From positions 39,140-80,784 of the forward strand of contig NZ_AZFV01000012.1 of NCBI RefSeq assembly GCF_001435815.1: a stretch of DNA of 41,645 bases, read 5' to 3'. Under the pieces are notes generated by a model that saw only the letters and a program-made list of their open reading frames with translations, made no database searches and was not told the origin of the DNA. Below, one piece after another: positions 32,687-41,110 of the stretch. How positions within the stretch are numbered: position 1 is the first letter of the stretch; the number at the start of each line of letters is the position of its first letter. The stretch is from Companilactobacillus nantensis DSM 16982. GTDB taxonomy: Bacteria > Bacillota > Bacilli > Lactobacillales > Lactobacillaceae. Both the position numbers and the translations under genes were made by a program.

Positions 32687-34165
32687 TCTTGCCTTCATAA
32701 CGCTCTTTTTAACTGCTTCTCGTCTAAATAAGTAAGCCAAAATAATGATAACTAAAATAATTAGAATTAACGCCGTCAACATAATGTTGTGAATTCCTGA
32801 GAAGAAAATTCGTTTCATTTGCGGTACATAAGCTTTAGGCAAATCTTTTGCGACTGCCGCATTACTTAGTTTATTCATCATCCCCATTGTAATGTGACCG
32901 TGACTTTCTCGAACACCTTTGATCAAAGCCAAGTTTAAAATAACACCGTAAATTGATGACATAAATGTTTGACTCAAAATTCTAACCAAGTATGCAAATG
33001 ATGTCGAAATTGGCACGTCCCTAGTTTCCACATCAAACTGAACTGCAATCAACAATGCGTTGAAACAAACACCAATACCGAATCCTTCAAAGACACCCAT
33101 TATCAAGAGGAACGTATAACTAGTATTTTGACTAGCCCAATACAAACCAGCAAAGGAAATCAAAAATGATGCTGTCCCAATGGCAATAATCATATAGCGG
33201 CTCATCTTCCGTTGCATGAAAGGCTCTAATTCTGAACCGATGAAATTGGCGATTGCCCCAGGAATTTGTGTCATTCCTCCGACTAACGCACTCAAACCCA
33301 TAATTCCTTGAGCCCACATAGGAATATAAATATTGAAAGCAACGAACGATCCCCACAATAAAGCAAACAAAATCAAATCAATCACGAGTTTTTCATTTTT
33401 AAACAAACGATTAGGAACGATTGGATCATCAACTTTATTCTCAATCCGTGACATCCAAAAAATCAGTACAGCTCCCAAGACAATGAATCCTATAGTAACA
33501 AAAATCGATGAAACTCCGAGTTCTTGAATTCCAATCAAAAACGATGTCAAACCTAGAACCATCAAAATAGCTCCATAGTAATCAACTTTTTCCTCATTGA
33601 GTTTCTCTTTCAAATTAAAGAAAATAGCTACGATCGTAATTGACAATAAAGCTAATGGCAAGTTGATGTAGAACACCCAATGCCAACTAAACGTATCAAC
33701 AATCCAACCACCAATTAACGGTCCAACAATTGACGTCCCACTGAAACCAGCTGATGCAATACCGATAACTTGCGAACGACGTTTAATATTTTTAAAAATC
33801 TGTGAGTAGATAATGAACGGAATTGTATTCATTCCACCAGCACCGATTCCCATGATACTTCTGGCTGTAATAAACCAAATAATATTTGGAGCTAATCCTT
33901 GAAATAACGCTCCAATCATGAAAACAACTGTGGCAGTAATATAGGCAACTTTATTACCCTTTTTCTCACCAAACTTACTCCATAACGGTGTTGAAACGGC
34001 CATCCCTAACAAGAAAATAGCCACGATCCAGCCCATATACTGAATACCATGCAAATCACTAATGATTGCTGGCAATGCGGTATTGATAATCGTTGCATCA
34101 AGTCCAGCCATCATATTCGACAGCACTAATGCAAAGGTAACCAATATCTTACGATTTCTACTCAT
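32684..34165 (-). CDS. MFS multidrug exporter, DHA2 family (14-helix)
   Basis: 493 aa. Proton-driven drug or metabolite exporter of the EmrB/QacA type. Motif C-like GLDATIINTALPAI in helix 1, GYxxA motif region MGWIVAIFLLG, motif A FGEKKGNK, and SIMGIGAGGMNT. Fourteen helices can be drawn. It is a single gene; its leader holds a promoter and a terminator-like hairpin before the start, described separately. Confidence 0.9.
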   Translation of the reverse strand: MSRNRKILVTFALVLSNMMAGLDATIINTALPAIISDLHGIQYMGWIVAIFLLGMAVSTPLWSKFGEKKGNKVAYITATVVFMIGALFQGLAPNIIWFITARSIMGIGAGGMNTIPFIIYSQIFKNIKRRSQVIGIASAGFSGTSIVGPLIGGWIVDTFSWHWVFYINLPLALLSITIVAIFFNLKEKLNEEKVDYYGAILMVLGLTSFLIGIQELGVSSIFVTIGFIVLGAVLIFWMSRIENKVDDPIVPNRLFKNEKLVIDLILFALLWGSFVAFNIYIPMWAQGIMGLSALVGGMTQIPGAIANFIGSELEPFMQRKMSRYMIIAIGTASFLISFAGLYWASQNTSYTFLLIMGVFEGFGIGVCFNALLIAVQFDVETRDVPISTSFAYLVRILSQTFMSSIYGVILNLALIKGVRESHGHITMGMMNKLSNAAVAKDLPKAYVPQMKRIFFSGIHNIMLTALILIILVIIILAYLFRREAVKKSVMKAR

Positions 34166-34192
34166 ACCTCTACTTCTTCCCTATAATATTTA

Positions 34193-34234
34193 CCAACAAA
34201 AAATAAGACCTACACATCGTGCAACGTCTTATTT
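34193..34234 (-). terminator. Terminator-like hairpin in the leader of the MFS exporter gene
   Basis: On the minus strand AAATAAGAC pairs with GTCTTATTT around a 16-base loop and is followed by TTTTTTG. It lies 28 bases before the start codon and about 50 bases after the predicted promoter, the position of an attenuator. It could also just stop transcripts coming from further upstream. Confidence 0.6.
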
Positions 34235-34286
34235 CTTTGGCAATCCTCAATTATGATATTTACTGAAAAGACATAACTTATTTTCA

Positions 34287-34315
34287 ATTATATGCTTATT
34301 TAATAAATCATACAA
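34287..34315 (-). promoter_or_regulatory. Promoter of the MFS exporter gene
   Basis: TTGTAT (34315-34310), a 17-base spacer and TATAAT (34292-34287) on the minus strand. The transcript would carry a leader of about 115 nt including the terminator-like hairpin. Confidence 0.6.
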
Positions 34316-34343
34316 TCAACTACGAGTGGTACTGATTAAATAT

Positions 34344-34525
34344 GCTGCCTCCAGGAACAAGAAATTTAGGTCGCTATGGAGAACGATTCGAGCCAAAGGG
34401 CGGTCTCGAATCTCGATTTTGAACCTCACATAAACCGCGAGTTTCAAAACTCGTCCCGTGGTGTAATGGCTAAAGCCATAACGCCACCTTCACAGCGACC
34501 TAAATTCTTGTTCCTTCCGGTTAGT
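34344..34525 (+). repeat. R7: copy of the structured intergenic element between the exporter and the CAT-like gene
   Basis: The outer stem GGAACAAGAAATTTAGGTCGC (34354-34374) pairs with 34495-34514 with one bulge and is nearly the same as that of R5. Core: GGAGAACG (worn compared with GGGGACCG), hairpin 1 with enlarged apex (GAGCCAAAGGGCGGTCTC), hairpin 2, CGTCCC, hairpin 3 with inner stem AATGGC/GCCATA-type pairing around TAAA. Beyond it (34526-34663) no gene is seen; a CTAGCACAACGCG motif there matches one beyond R5. Confidence 0.92.
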
Positions 34526-34663
34526 TTATTCGTTGTTTTTATTCCGAATCTCTAAATTAACAGGACTTATAGCCTATTTCACTATTCCGTCAACGATGCA
34601 ACTAGCACAACGCGCTACATATCAAATTTAAAAACTAAAAATTAGATTTTAGTTACCCTTACA

Positions 34664-35308
34664 TTATAGTTCTTCTGGTTCATCTAAAACTTCTTGTAAA
34701 CGATTGAAAAATTGTGCTGTTTGATATCCGTCACAAACAGCGTGATGAATTTGGAATGAGACAGGCAACTTAATTCCGTCTGACCGCTTTTTGAACTTGC
34801 TGGCCGTTACGATTGGTAACAGATAATTATCGTTATTACCGATATTTAAATTGAATGATTCAAAACTTACCCAAGGAATCATTGAAATGTTAACAACATT
34901 CTTAGGAACTGGTTGCTTAGGGAACAGTTTCCCAGTATCACGATATTTAGCCACATCATCCAAATAATCACGATGGAATTCGGCGAAAGTATAAGTATCT
35001 TCAGTGTCAATATTGGAGAACAATTCGCGCTTATTATCAAAGATTGAATAAAAGGCTGTGCTACTGTCGTAAAAGCCTAATTCTCCTTGGTCATTAAAGT
35101 CCATTCGATACAAATAATTGGAGTTTATAACACGTAAAACTGCATAGATAAATAATGGATAGAACTTATAATCATTTTCTTTAGCAAAGTGTAACGCCGT
35201 TTCAATGTTGATTTCATGTGTTGCACTGTAAGTTGTCTTTTGATCAATAAAATGTTCAAAAACTTCCTTGCGGTTCCAATTGTCTAAATCTATCTTCGTA
35301 AACGTCAT
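34664..35308 (-). CDS. Chloramphenicol acetyltransferase-like (CatA family) O-acetyltransferase
   Basis: 214 aa from ATG 35308 (AGGAGGAATTACG before it); the longer frame to 35356 lacks an SD. CatA enzymes transfer acetyl from acetyl-CoA to chloramphenicol. The catalytic HHAVCDG (HHxxxDG) is near residue 190, and the start TKIDLDNWNRKEVFEHF and YRMDFNDQGELGFYD fit the type A family. Chromosomal CatA-like proteins in lactobacilli are often not resistance determinants, so drug acetylation is possible but not established. Confidence 0.85.
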   Translation of the reverse strand: MTFTKIDLDNWNRKEVFEHFIDQKTTYSATHEINIETALHFAKENDYKFYPLFIYAVLRVINSNYLYRMDFNDQGELGFYDSSTAFYSIFDNKRELFSNIDTEDTYTFAEFHRDYLDDVAKYRDTGKLFPKQPVPKNVVNISMIPWVSFESFNLNIGNNDNYLLPIVTASKFKKRSDGIKLPVSFQIHHAVCDGYQTAQFFNRLQEVLDEPEEL

Positions 35309-35470
35309 CGTAATTCCTCCTAAAAATTGTCTTACTTCTATATTAGTATCATACAACTTTTAAGAAGCACAAATTCTAAAACTATCAGGATTTAAGAATC
35401 ATGGATTCCTTATATGTAAATTTTTGCCTAAAACACTCAATTTATATAAATTTTATTATAATTAAATAAA

Positions 35471-35498
35471 TTGAATTTGATTAATGTAGTGATACAAT
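35471..35498 (+). promoter_or_regulatory. Promoter of the lectin/WxL protein gene
   Basis: TTGAAT (35471-35476), 16 bases, TACAAT (35493-35498), preceded by an AT-rich stretch that could act as an UP element. The start codon is 39 bases further on. Confidence 0.6.
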
Positions 35499-35537
35499 AT
35501 GTTCAATATTAAAGTTGTTCTTAACTGAGGGAGGACA

Positions 35538-38006
35538 ATGTACATGAGGAATCACTTGAGGAAAAACCTATGGACTGTTTTTTATGTCTTCATAGGTATT
35601 TTTACTATTGTTTCATTTAATACAAATAACGTTTCAGCTGCTTTAACTAAAAGTACCGATCTGGATGTTTTAAAAAGTGCTCCAACTGGTATTCCAGTCA
35701 GTAGCTATATGTCTAATACTGCCCCTACTAAAATTGATAGTAAGGATATTTACACAACTAATTCGGCTCAAATTGTCGATACAACCGGAGCTAATTCTAG
35801 TAAAGGTAATATTGTATCTTTAGCCAGTGGTCCCAACACTTATGGATCAATGTGGTCAACCAACAAAAGCTTTGATATTAATAAAAGTCAAACGATTTCT
35901 GCATGGTTGTACTTTGGTTCCGGGACTGATTCTGATGCTATTAACAGTGAAGGTATTTCCTTCGTACTACAAAACGATAAAAATGGTGTCGGAGCCTTAG
36001 GCGCTGGGCTCGAAGGTATGGGAGTTTATGGTTATGACGCCTCAGGTTACAATATTTTGAGCGGAACTAGCGCCACTCAAAGTTACATTCAAAAAACAGC
36101 TATTCAAAATAGTATTGCTCTTGAATTTGATACAGCCAATAATAGTTTTTTCGTACCAACAAAACCAATCAATAATAATTCTGGTGTGTTTAGTTTTGGA
36201 TCATTAGGTACTTATTACTCTTTGGACGGATATGATACTCAACTGGGGAGTTCGGTGTCGAGTTCACTAGGCTTCTCAAATGATGCCAAGTACGGTGCTA
36301 GTGGCCCCTTTGGACACATCGCCATGACCTATCCCGGTCTTGCCGCTTCTTATCAATCAACCGACTTTACAGGAAATGCTGTAAATGCTTATAGTCCATG
36401 GACTTCTGGCTTTGTACTAATTCACAACAGTAGTAAGGCAGCCATGTTAGTTGATGGAAAAGATCAAAATGGCAACCTACTTTATTGGCACCATGTGACG
36501 ATTAAGTGGACACCTCCTGCTAGTGGAAGTACTAACGGTACTTTATCGTATAACTTCAACGACAAAAATCCAGACTATAGTGATAACACTATGACTGGTG
36601 ATGATAAAGAACTTTCAAATACCATTAATGCGGATACTTCAAAACTCAACTCCACTGATGGTAAGGTTCGTTGGGGATTCACAGCTGCCAATGGTCCTGC
36701 AACTAATGTTGCTACCAAATTAGTAGCTTTTGATTCAATCCCTGATTTGCTAAGTTCTGATGCTGACGCTAATATCGTCGACACAACTTTAAATAATAAA
36801 GAAATCACTGACTCATCAACTGATAAAAAAGTCGGTAATGGTGATTCACTTGAATTAAATTATGACTTGAACTACCTCACTGGCAATGTTGATTGGAAAG
36901 ACATTGCTGCCAAAATCAAAATCCCGGACAATGTTACTGTCACACCTGATGCTGCTAACAATGTTGCTACTATCACTTACTCTGATGGTTCGTCAGAGAA
37001 TATCAGTGCTAGTGAACTTACTGACAGCACCTTGCAACATACTTTGGCTCAAACACTGGGGACATCAGCGGCCGGAAAATCAGCTAGAATCACCATCAAT
37101 GCCAAAGCCGTCAACACTACAACCAGTGATATCAACGTGGCTAAATCTGTAGCGACCTTCAGTGGCTCCAATTCACTTGCATCAACCAATAGTCCAGCTT
37201 TCACAATTTTAGCAACGCCAAATTATAAATTGAATTTAGCCAATTCAAATTCAAGTAACGAAATTGATTTACTCTATAAACAAGATACTGCCACTTTAGA
37301 CTTACCTACTACTTTGAACTACAGTGATAACCACAGTTTTGGTGATACAAGTAGCAGTACCAACATTGTTTACCAAATCACTGCTGGGGACAAAACATAT
37401 CAAGTTGCCTCGACTGCTACAGGTACAAAATTTGATCAAACTATTAATCTAAAGAGTCTCATCAATGATGACACAGCTTTCTGGAATCTGTTTGCTCAAG
37501 GAACAACTAACAAGGTCACTGTTAAAGCAATCGATGCAGCTAACGGACTAGTTTCCAATACAATTACATACAACGTTGTAACGAAACAAGACGAGACTCT
37601 TAGCATGACTGTCTCAAACAATTTGGCATTCAAAGATGTTAATTATGGTAACAATACTGAATATTTGCCCCGAAAATCTGACTTTGATCTCAGCGTGACA
37701 AGCATTCGTGAACCATGGCAACTTCAAGTTACAACTAACGGTCTATATCTAAATAGTCAAACACTAAATAACAACATGACTTTGGTCTATAAGAAAGATA
37801 GTGCATCGCAATACAATACCCTCAGTACAACGCCAACGTTGATTGATGAAGATACTACTTCTTCAGATACTAGTACGACTACTGACATTGCCGATGACTG
37901 GACAAGCAATACTGGTCTACTCTTGAAACAACTCGGAATCAGTACTGCTGGCCAATACACTGGGACTTTAACATGGACTGTTTCTGATTCAGTTAATAAT
38001 ACGTAA
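35538..38006 (+). CDS. Secreted surface protein with L-type lectin domain and C-terminal WxL domain
   Basis: 822 aa. Signal peptide (about 1-34: basic start, hydrophobic VFYVFIGIFTIVSF, cleavage near VSA-AL). Residues about 60-400 form a legume-lectin-like beta-sandwich (QTISAWLYFG, GISFVLQND, SIALEFDTANN, and HVTIKWTP), a fold that binds carbohydrate. Residues about 425-690 hold Ig/MucBP-like beta repeats. The C-terminal ~110 residues have the paired WxL signatures REPWQLQV and YTGTLTWTV, which attach to peptidoglycan non-covalently. No LPXTG motif. The usual WxL cluster partners (DUF916 and small WxL proteins) are not next to it. Likely role: adhesion to glycans. Confidence 0.85.
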   Translation: MYMRNHLRKNLWTVFYVFIGIFTIVSFNTNNVSAALTKSTDLDVLKSAPTGIPVSSYMSNTAPTKIDSKDIYTTNSAQIVDTTGANSSKGNIVSLASGPNTYGSMWSTNKSFDINKSQTISAWLYFGSGTDSDAINSEGISFVLQNDKNGVGALGAGLEGMGVYGYDASGYNILSGTSATQSYIQKTAIQNSIALEFDTANNSFFVPTKPINNNSGVFSFGSLGTYYSLDGYDTQLGSSVSSSLGFSNDAKYGASGPFGHIAMTYPGLAASYQSTDFTGNAVNAYSPWTSGFVLIHNSSKAAMLVDGKDQNGNLLYWHHVTIKWTPPASGSTNGTLSYNFNDKNPDYSDNTMTGDDKELSNTINADTSKLNSTDGKVRWGFTAANGPATNVATKLVAFDSIPDLLSSDADANIVDTTLNNKEITDSSTDKKVGNGDSLELNYDLNYLTGNVDWKDIAAKIKIPDNVTVTPDAANNVATITYSDGSSENISASELTDSTLQHTLAQTLGTSAAGKSARITINAKAVNTTTSDINVAKSVATFSGSNSLASTNSPAFTILATPNYKLNLANSNSSNEIDLLYKQDTATLDLPTTLNYSDNHSFGDTSSSTNIVYQITAGDKTYQVASTATGTKFDQTINLKSLINDDTAFWNLFAQGTTNKVTVKAIDAANGLVSNTITYNVVTKQDETLSMTVSNNLAFKDVNYGNNTEYLPRKSDFDLSVTSIREPWQLQVTTNGLYLNSQTLNNNMTLVYKKDSASQYNTLSTTPTLIDEDTTSSDTSTTTDIADDWTSNTGLLLKQLGISTAGQYTGTLTWTVSDSVNNT

Positions 38007-38014
38007 AAAAATGT

Positions 38015-38042
38015 TATAATAATAAATGCGAACAGATGTTTG
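38015..38042 (+). promoter_or_regulatory. Extended -10 promoter with LexA (SOS) box for the Y-family polymerase
   Basis: TGTTATAAT (extended -10, TATAAT at 38015-38020) is followed by CGAACAGATGTTTG (38029-38042), which fits the Gram-positive LexA box CGAAC-N4-GTTYG. The box covers the expected transcription start, so LexA would block initiation until DNA damage. Confidence 0.75.
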
Positions 38043-38052
38043 CATACAACTT

Positions 38053-38084
38053 AAACGGGTGCGTTTTTCGCAGCCGTTTTCTTG
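38053..38084 (+). terminator. Terminator-like hairpin between the SOS promoter and the polymerase gene
   Basis: AAACGG-TGCG pairs with CGCA-CCGTTT (one bulged base in each arm), followed by TTTTCTTG. It stops the lectin gene transcript but also lies downstream of the SOS promoter, inside the polymerase leader, so it may act as an attenuator. Confidence 0.6.
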
Positions 38085-38115
38085 TTTGCTCAATTTTGAT
38101 GAGGAGGCCAAATAA

Positions 38116-39639
38116 ATGGCACAACAACGTACTTATATGGCAATTGATCTAAAATCTTTTTACGCATCCGTTGAATGTATTGCCCATGATTTGGACCCAC
38201 TTAACGCCAATTTAGTCGTAGCTGACAACTCACGGACTGATAAAACTATCTGTCTGGCCGTTTCTCCCGCCCTTAAAAAATTTGGTGTTCCTGGCCGTCC
38301 TCGTCTTTTTCAAGTTGAACAAATTGTTAATAAACTTAATCGACAACGTCTAAAAGATAATTCATCACATCGTTTAACAAGATATTCTTCAATTAACCGA
38401 CAACACTTATTAAATTCACCTACTTTAAAAATTGGTTATAAAACAGTCAAGCCACGAATGAATTTTTACATGCACAAAAGTGCTGAAATATACGGAATTT
38501 ATTTACGTTTCATTGCTGCCAAAAATATTCACGTTTACTCAATTGATGAGGTTTTAATGGACGTCACTGACTATTTGGACCAGCACGATACAACAGCTCA
38601 TGCACTTGCCAAAAATATTATCCAAGAAATTCAATCTGAAACGGGAATCACAGCCACAGCAGGCATTGGAACCAATCTTTATCTCGCCAAAGTAGCAATG
38701 GACATCGTTGCCAAGCATATTCCTGGTGACGCTGACGGCGTGCGAATTGCACAAATGGATGAACAACAATATCGTAAATTATTATGGGCACATCAACCAA
38801 TGACTGACTTTTGGCGGATTGGTCACGGAACTGAAAAAAGATTAGAAAAGCTAGGGTTACATACGATGGGCGATGTAGCACGTTGCTCTTTAGGTAGCCT
38901 TTCTGATGAGAAAAATGAAGAAATCCTCTATCACGAATTTGGTAAGAACGCTGAACTAATTATCGACCACGCTTGGGGACATGAAACAGCTACCTTGGCT
39001 GATATTAAAAATTATCGGTCCGATGATCACGGTTTGTACTCGAGCCAAGTTTTGATGAAACCAACTTCCTACGAAGATGGTTTGAAAATTGTTCGTGGTA
39101 TGAGTGATAATCTAGCTTTAGACCTCGTCCAAAAGAAAGTTGTCACTGACCGAATTGGCTTAATCGTTGACTACGATATTACCAGTTTACAAATTGATAA
39201 CGGCTTTACTGGCAAGCTGACCACCGACTATTACGGTCGCAAAACGCCCAAGCCTGATCATACCTTTGTTAAACTTGAAGCTGTCACCTCTTCGTCAACC
39301 GAACTCAGGCGTAAATTTAAAGATATGTATGAAAAACACGTTAATCCTAAAATGCTGATTCGTCGCGTTACTGTAACGGCCAATAATCTTGTCGATGAAA
39401 AAACGGCGTTACAAAAACAAACTTTTAAGCAGATTGACCTATTTGGTAATCCTGAACAAGAAATCATCGCTGATAAACACGCCCAAATTAAACGTCAACA
39501 AGACCGCAAAATTCAAGAAACCATTCTTTCCTTACAAAAGAAATTCAACAATCGTAACATTATTCTCAAGGCATCCGATTTGGAAGCAGGTTCAACCACG
39601 ATTGAGCGAAATAATCAGATTGGAGGTCACCACGCCTAA
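38116..39639 (+). CDS. Y-family DNA polymerase (UmuC/UvrX type)
   Basis: 507 aa. Error-prone translesion polymerase. The palm carries the catalytic acidic residues in AIDLKSFYASVE and YSIDEVLMDVTDY, helix-hairpin-helix-like DFWRIGHGTEKRLEKLGLHTMGDV, and a little-finger domain with SSQVLMKPT and VVTDRIGLIVDY. It belongs to the longer YqjW/UvrX subgroup rather than DinB Pol IV. GAGGAGG stands before the ATG, and a LexA box lies upstream. The next gene overlaps by one base (TAATG). Confidence 0.93.
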   Translation: MAQQRTYMAIDLKSFYASVECIAHDLDPLNANLVVADNSRTDKTICLAVSPALKKFGVPGRPRLFQVEQIVNKLNRQRLKDNSSHRLTRYSSINRQHLLNSPTLKIGYKTVKPRMNFYMHKSAEIYGIYLRFIAAKNIHVYSIDEVLMDVTDYLDQHDTTAHALAKNIIQEIQSETGITATAGIGTNLYLAKVAMDIVAKHIPGDADGVRIAQMDEQQYRKLLWAHQPMTDFWRIGHGTEKRLEKLGLHTMGDVARCSLGSLSDEKNEEILYHEFGKNAELIIDHAWGHETATLADIKNYRSDDHGLYSSQVLMKPTSYEDGLKIVRGMSDNLALDLVQKKVVTDRIGLIVDYDITSLQIDNGFTGKLTTDYYGRKTPKPDHTFVKLEAVTSSSTELRRKFKDMYEKHVNPKMLIRRVTVTANNLVDEKTALQKQTFKQIDLFGNPEQEIIADKHAQIKRQQDRKIQETILSLQKKFNNRNIILKASDLEAGSTTIERNNQIGGHHA

Positions 39640-40064
39640 TGGATGAAAAGCGCTTAATTGAACAAAAAATTTTCAATGATACTTCCACATATAACGACAT
39701 TATGAATGTCCCCTATCACCAATCAAAACGGCATTTGCCAATGAATCAATTAGACCGAGCTTTCCAATTTGCTCCGTTTGGAGCCTTGGAAGGTTTTAAT
39801 GATTTAATTCAAGAAAAGACTGAACTCTATGAACGCAAAAAATACACTACTAGTGAGACCGAGCTAACTATTGAACGACAATTGAAGTACTTACAAGCTC
39901 ATTCTTTAAAAGTCGATGTTAATTATTTTAATGATGAATCTGGATACTATGAACATTTCAAAGGGTACCTAAAAAGTCTTGATTGGAAAAAGGGACGAGC
40001 TGATTTTGATGAATTATCCGTCGCTATTTTAAATATACGTTCCATAAAGTTGATAAAAAAATAA
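39639..40064 (+). CDS. Small YolD-like partner of the Y-family polymerase
   Basis: 141 aa. It starts within the stop of the polymerase gene (TAATG) with TTGGAGG upstream, so the two are coupled. The segment LPMNQLDRAFQFAPFGALEGFNDLI resembles the PFxAL segment of YolD-like proteins that accompany UvrX/YqjW polymerases; the rest is charged and helical. Probably an accessory factor in SOS translesion synthesis. The family assignment is from this motif and context only. Confidence 0.65.
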   Translation: MDEKRLIEQKIFNDTSTYNDIMNVPYHQSKRHLPMNQLDRAFQFAPFGALEGFNDLIQEKTELYERKKYTTSETELTIERQLKYLQAHSLKVDVNYFNDESGYYEHFKGYLKSLDWKKGRADFDELSVAILNIRSIKLIKK

Positions 40065-40096
40065 GGACTGCACGTAAAGTGCAAGTCCTTATTTTT
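40056..40096. terminator. Terminator after the SOS operon
   Basis: AAAAATAAGGACT-GCAC pairs with GTGC-AAGTCCTTATTTTT; strong A and T runs on both sides, so it also serves the convergent gene at 40141. Confidence 0.85.
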
Positions 40097-40140
40097 GTTT
40101 CTAATAAACATAAAGTCAAATTCCTAGACGGACTATTAAA

Positions 40141-40440
40141 TTAAGATTTTATTCCCATCAGTCCAAATTCTTCTAAATACAAAATAAATTTTTCTCTAAA
40201 CTCAGCCAAATCATTAATTTCTACCATGCCTTTAAAATACGGATCCATTGTTTGAACTGATTCAAAACTGGCAGCATCCGTTGTTAGCATATGTAATCCA
40301 CATATCATTGGTAGCCCATCAAGACTTTGTCTAAGTTTCCCCCTAGCTTCAGAAACTTCTTTGCTGTTTTGGCTCGAATAATGGTATACATAAGTCTGCT
40401 TGGCAACGTCAATTATTACAATAAAGTGGTAGTATTTCAT
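40141..40440 (-). CDS. Hypothetical 99-aa protein downstream of the RelA/SpoT-like gene
   Basis: Start chosen at ATG 40440, with AAGGGA before it; a longer frame to 40590 overlaps the upstream gene. The product begins with a beta strand (KYYHFIVIIDVAKQTYVYHY), then a charged helix, a Gly/Pro turn (LDGLPMICGLH) and a C-terminal helix (LAEFREKFILYLEEFG). I do not recognise the family. It follows the RelA/SpoT-like gene by four bases and so is almost certainly co-expressed, which makes it a candidate antitoxin or partner; that is inference. Confidence 0.6.
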   Translation of the reverse strand: MKYYHFIVIIDVAKQTYVYHYSSQNSKEVSEARGKLRQSLDGLPMICGLHMLTTDAASFESVQTMDPYFKGMVEINDLAEFREKFILYLEEFGLMGIKS

Positions 40441-40444
40441 CTTT

Positions 40445-41050
40445 TTATCCCTTCTCTTTTCGTTCTCTCTCATGACGGTCGTGTTCAAGATAATTAGCAA
40501 CGGCATTGCTACTATCCCAAATTTGAAACTCCCAAGGTAAGTGATTATTTGTATCTTGCAAGTAACAATGAAAAGCGTGGTAGTTACCATCTGAGCGATA
40601 ATAATAACGATATATTATTGATTCTTCTTTTAAATTATCAAGTAATTTTTTTATTTCTTGTTCTTTGTGAATCACATTGTCTAGTATTATACGTTCACCA
40701 AACAAATCATTCAATATTTTTGAAACATACTTATGACTATTCAAATTGTGATTTAACTTTTCGATAACAACTTCAAATTTCTTTATACGATATCTAAAGT
40801 TATAATTTCTCTGAAGTTCATCAAAATTGTCTTCTCTACTTTTAAACCATGTAGATAAATCTAAAATATACGCTGACAAATCTTCATTAAGAAATTCTGC
40901 GTTATCAATAATTTTATCCACTAATAATTTACGAAGGTTAAGTTGGCTTATGTTTTCAAAATAAAAACTACTAGTAAAAAATATATAATCTTTTTCATAC
41001 CTTCGTAAAAAGCACTCTATAACCTCTATAGTATCAGCACTGATTTTCAT
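40445..41050 (-). CDS. RelA/SpoT-domain small protein (possible small alarmone synthetase or toxSAS)
   Basis: 201 aa. N-terminal ~80 residues are helical; the RelA/SpoT synthetase fold follows: RIKKFEVVIEKL (88-99, basic nucleotide-binding strand-helix), NDLFGERII (114-122; Asp 115 fits the Mg2+ ligand of the family's DLxGxRI), DGNYHAFH (154-161; Tyr 157 and His 161 fit the GYRxxH motif that stacks the guanine or adenine), and WEFQIWD (173-179; Glu 174 fits the ExQIRT glutamate). No HD hydrolase, TGS or ACT domain. It could make (p)ppGpp-like alarmones or pyrophosphorylate other targets as toxSAS proteins do. Base composition looks lower in GC than neighbours. Confidence 0.72.
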   Translation of the reverse strand: MKISADTIEVIECFLRRYEKDYIFFTSSFYFENISQLNLRKLLVDKIIDNAEFLNEDLSAYILDLSTWFKSREDNFDELQRNYNFRYRIKKFEVVIEKLNHNLNSHKYVSKILNDLFGERIILDNVIHKEQEIKKLLDNLKEESIIYRYYYRSDGNYHAFHCYLQDTNNHLPWEFQIWDSSNAVANYLEHDRHERERKEKG

Positions 41051-41110
41051 ATCCTCATTTCGTATTTAGTTGTTCAATCCTAAACTACGAAACGAAAATA
41101 CAAATAAAGC

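Noticed and set aside
34664-35308. Mobile chloramphenicol-resistance cassette
   Set aside because: No transposase, integron or plasmid genes are nearby and the gene has ordinary composition; a chromosomal CatA-like enzyme is more likely.
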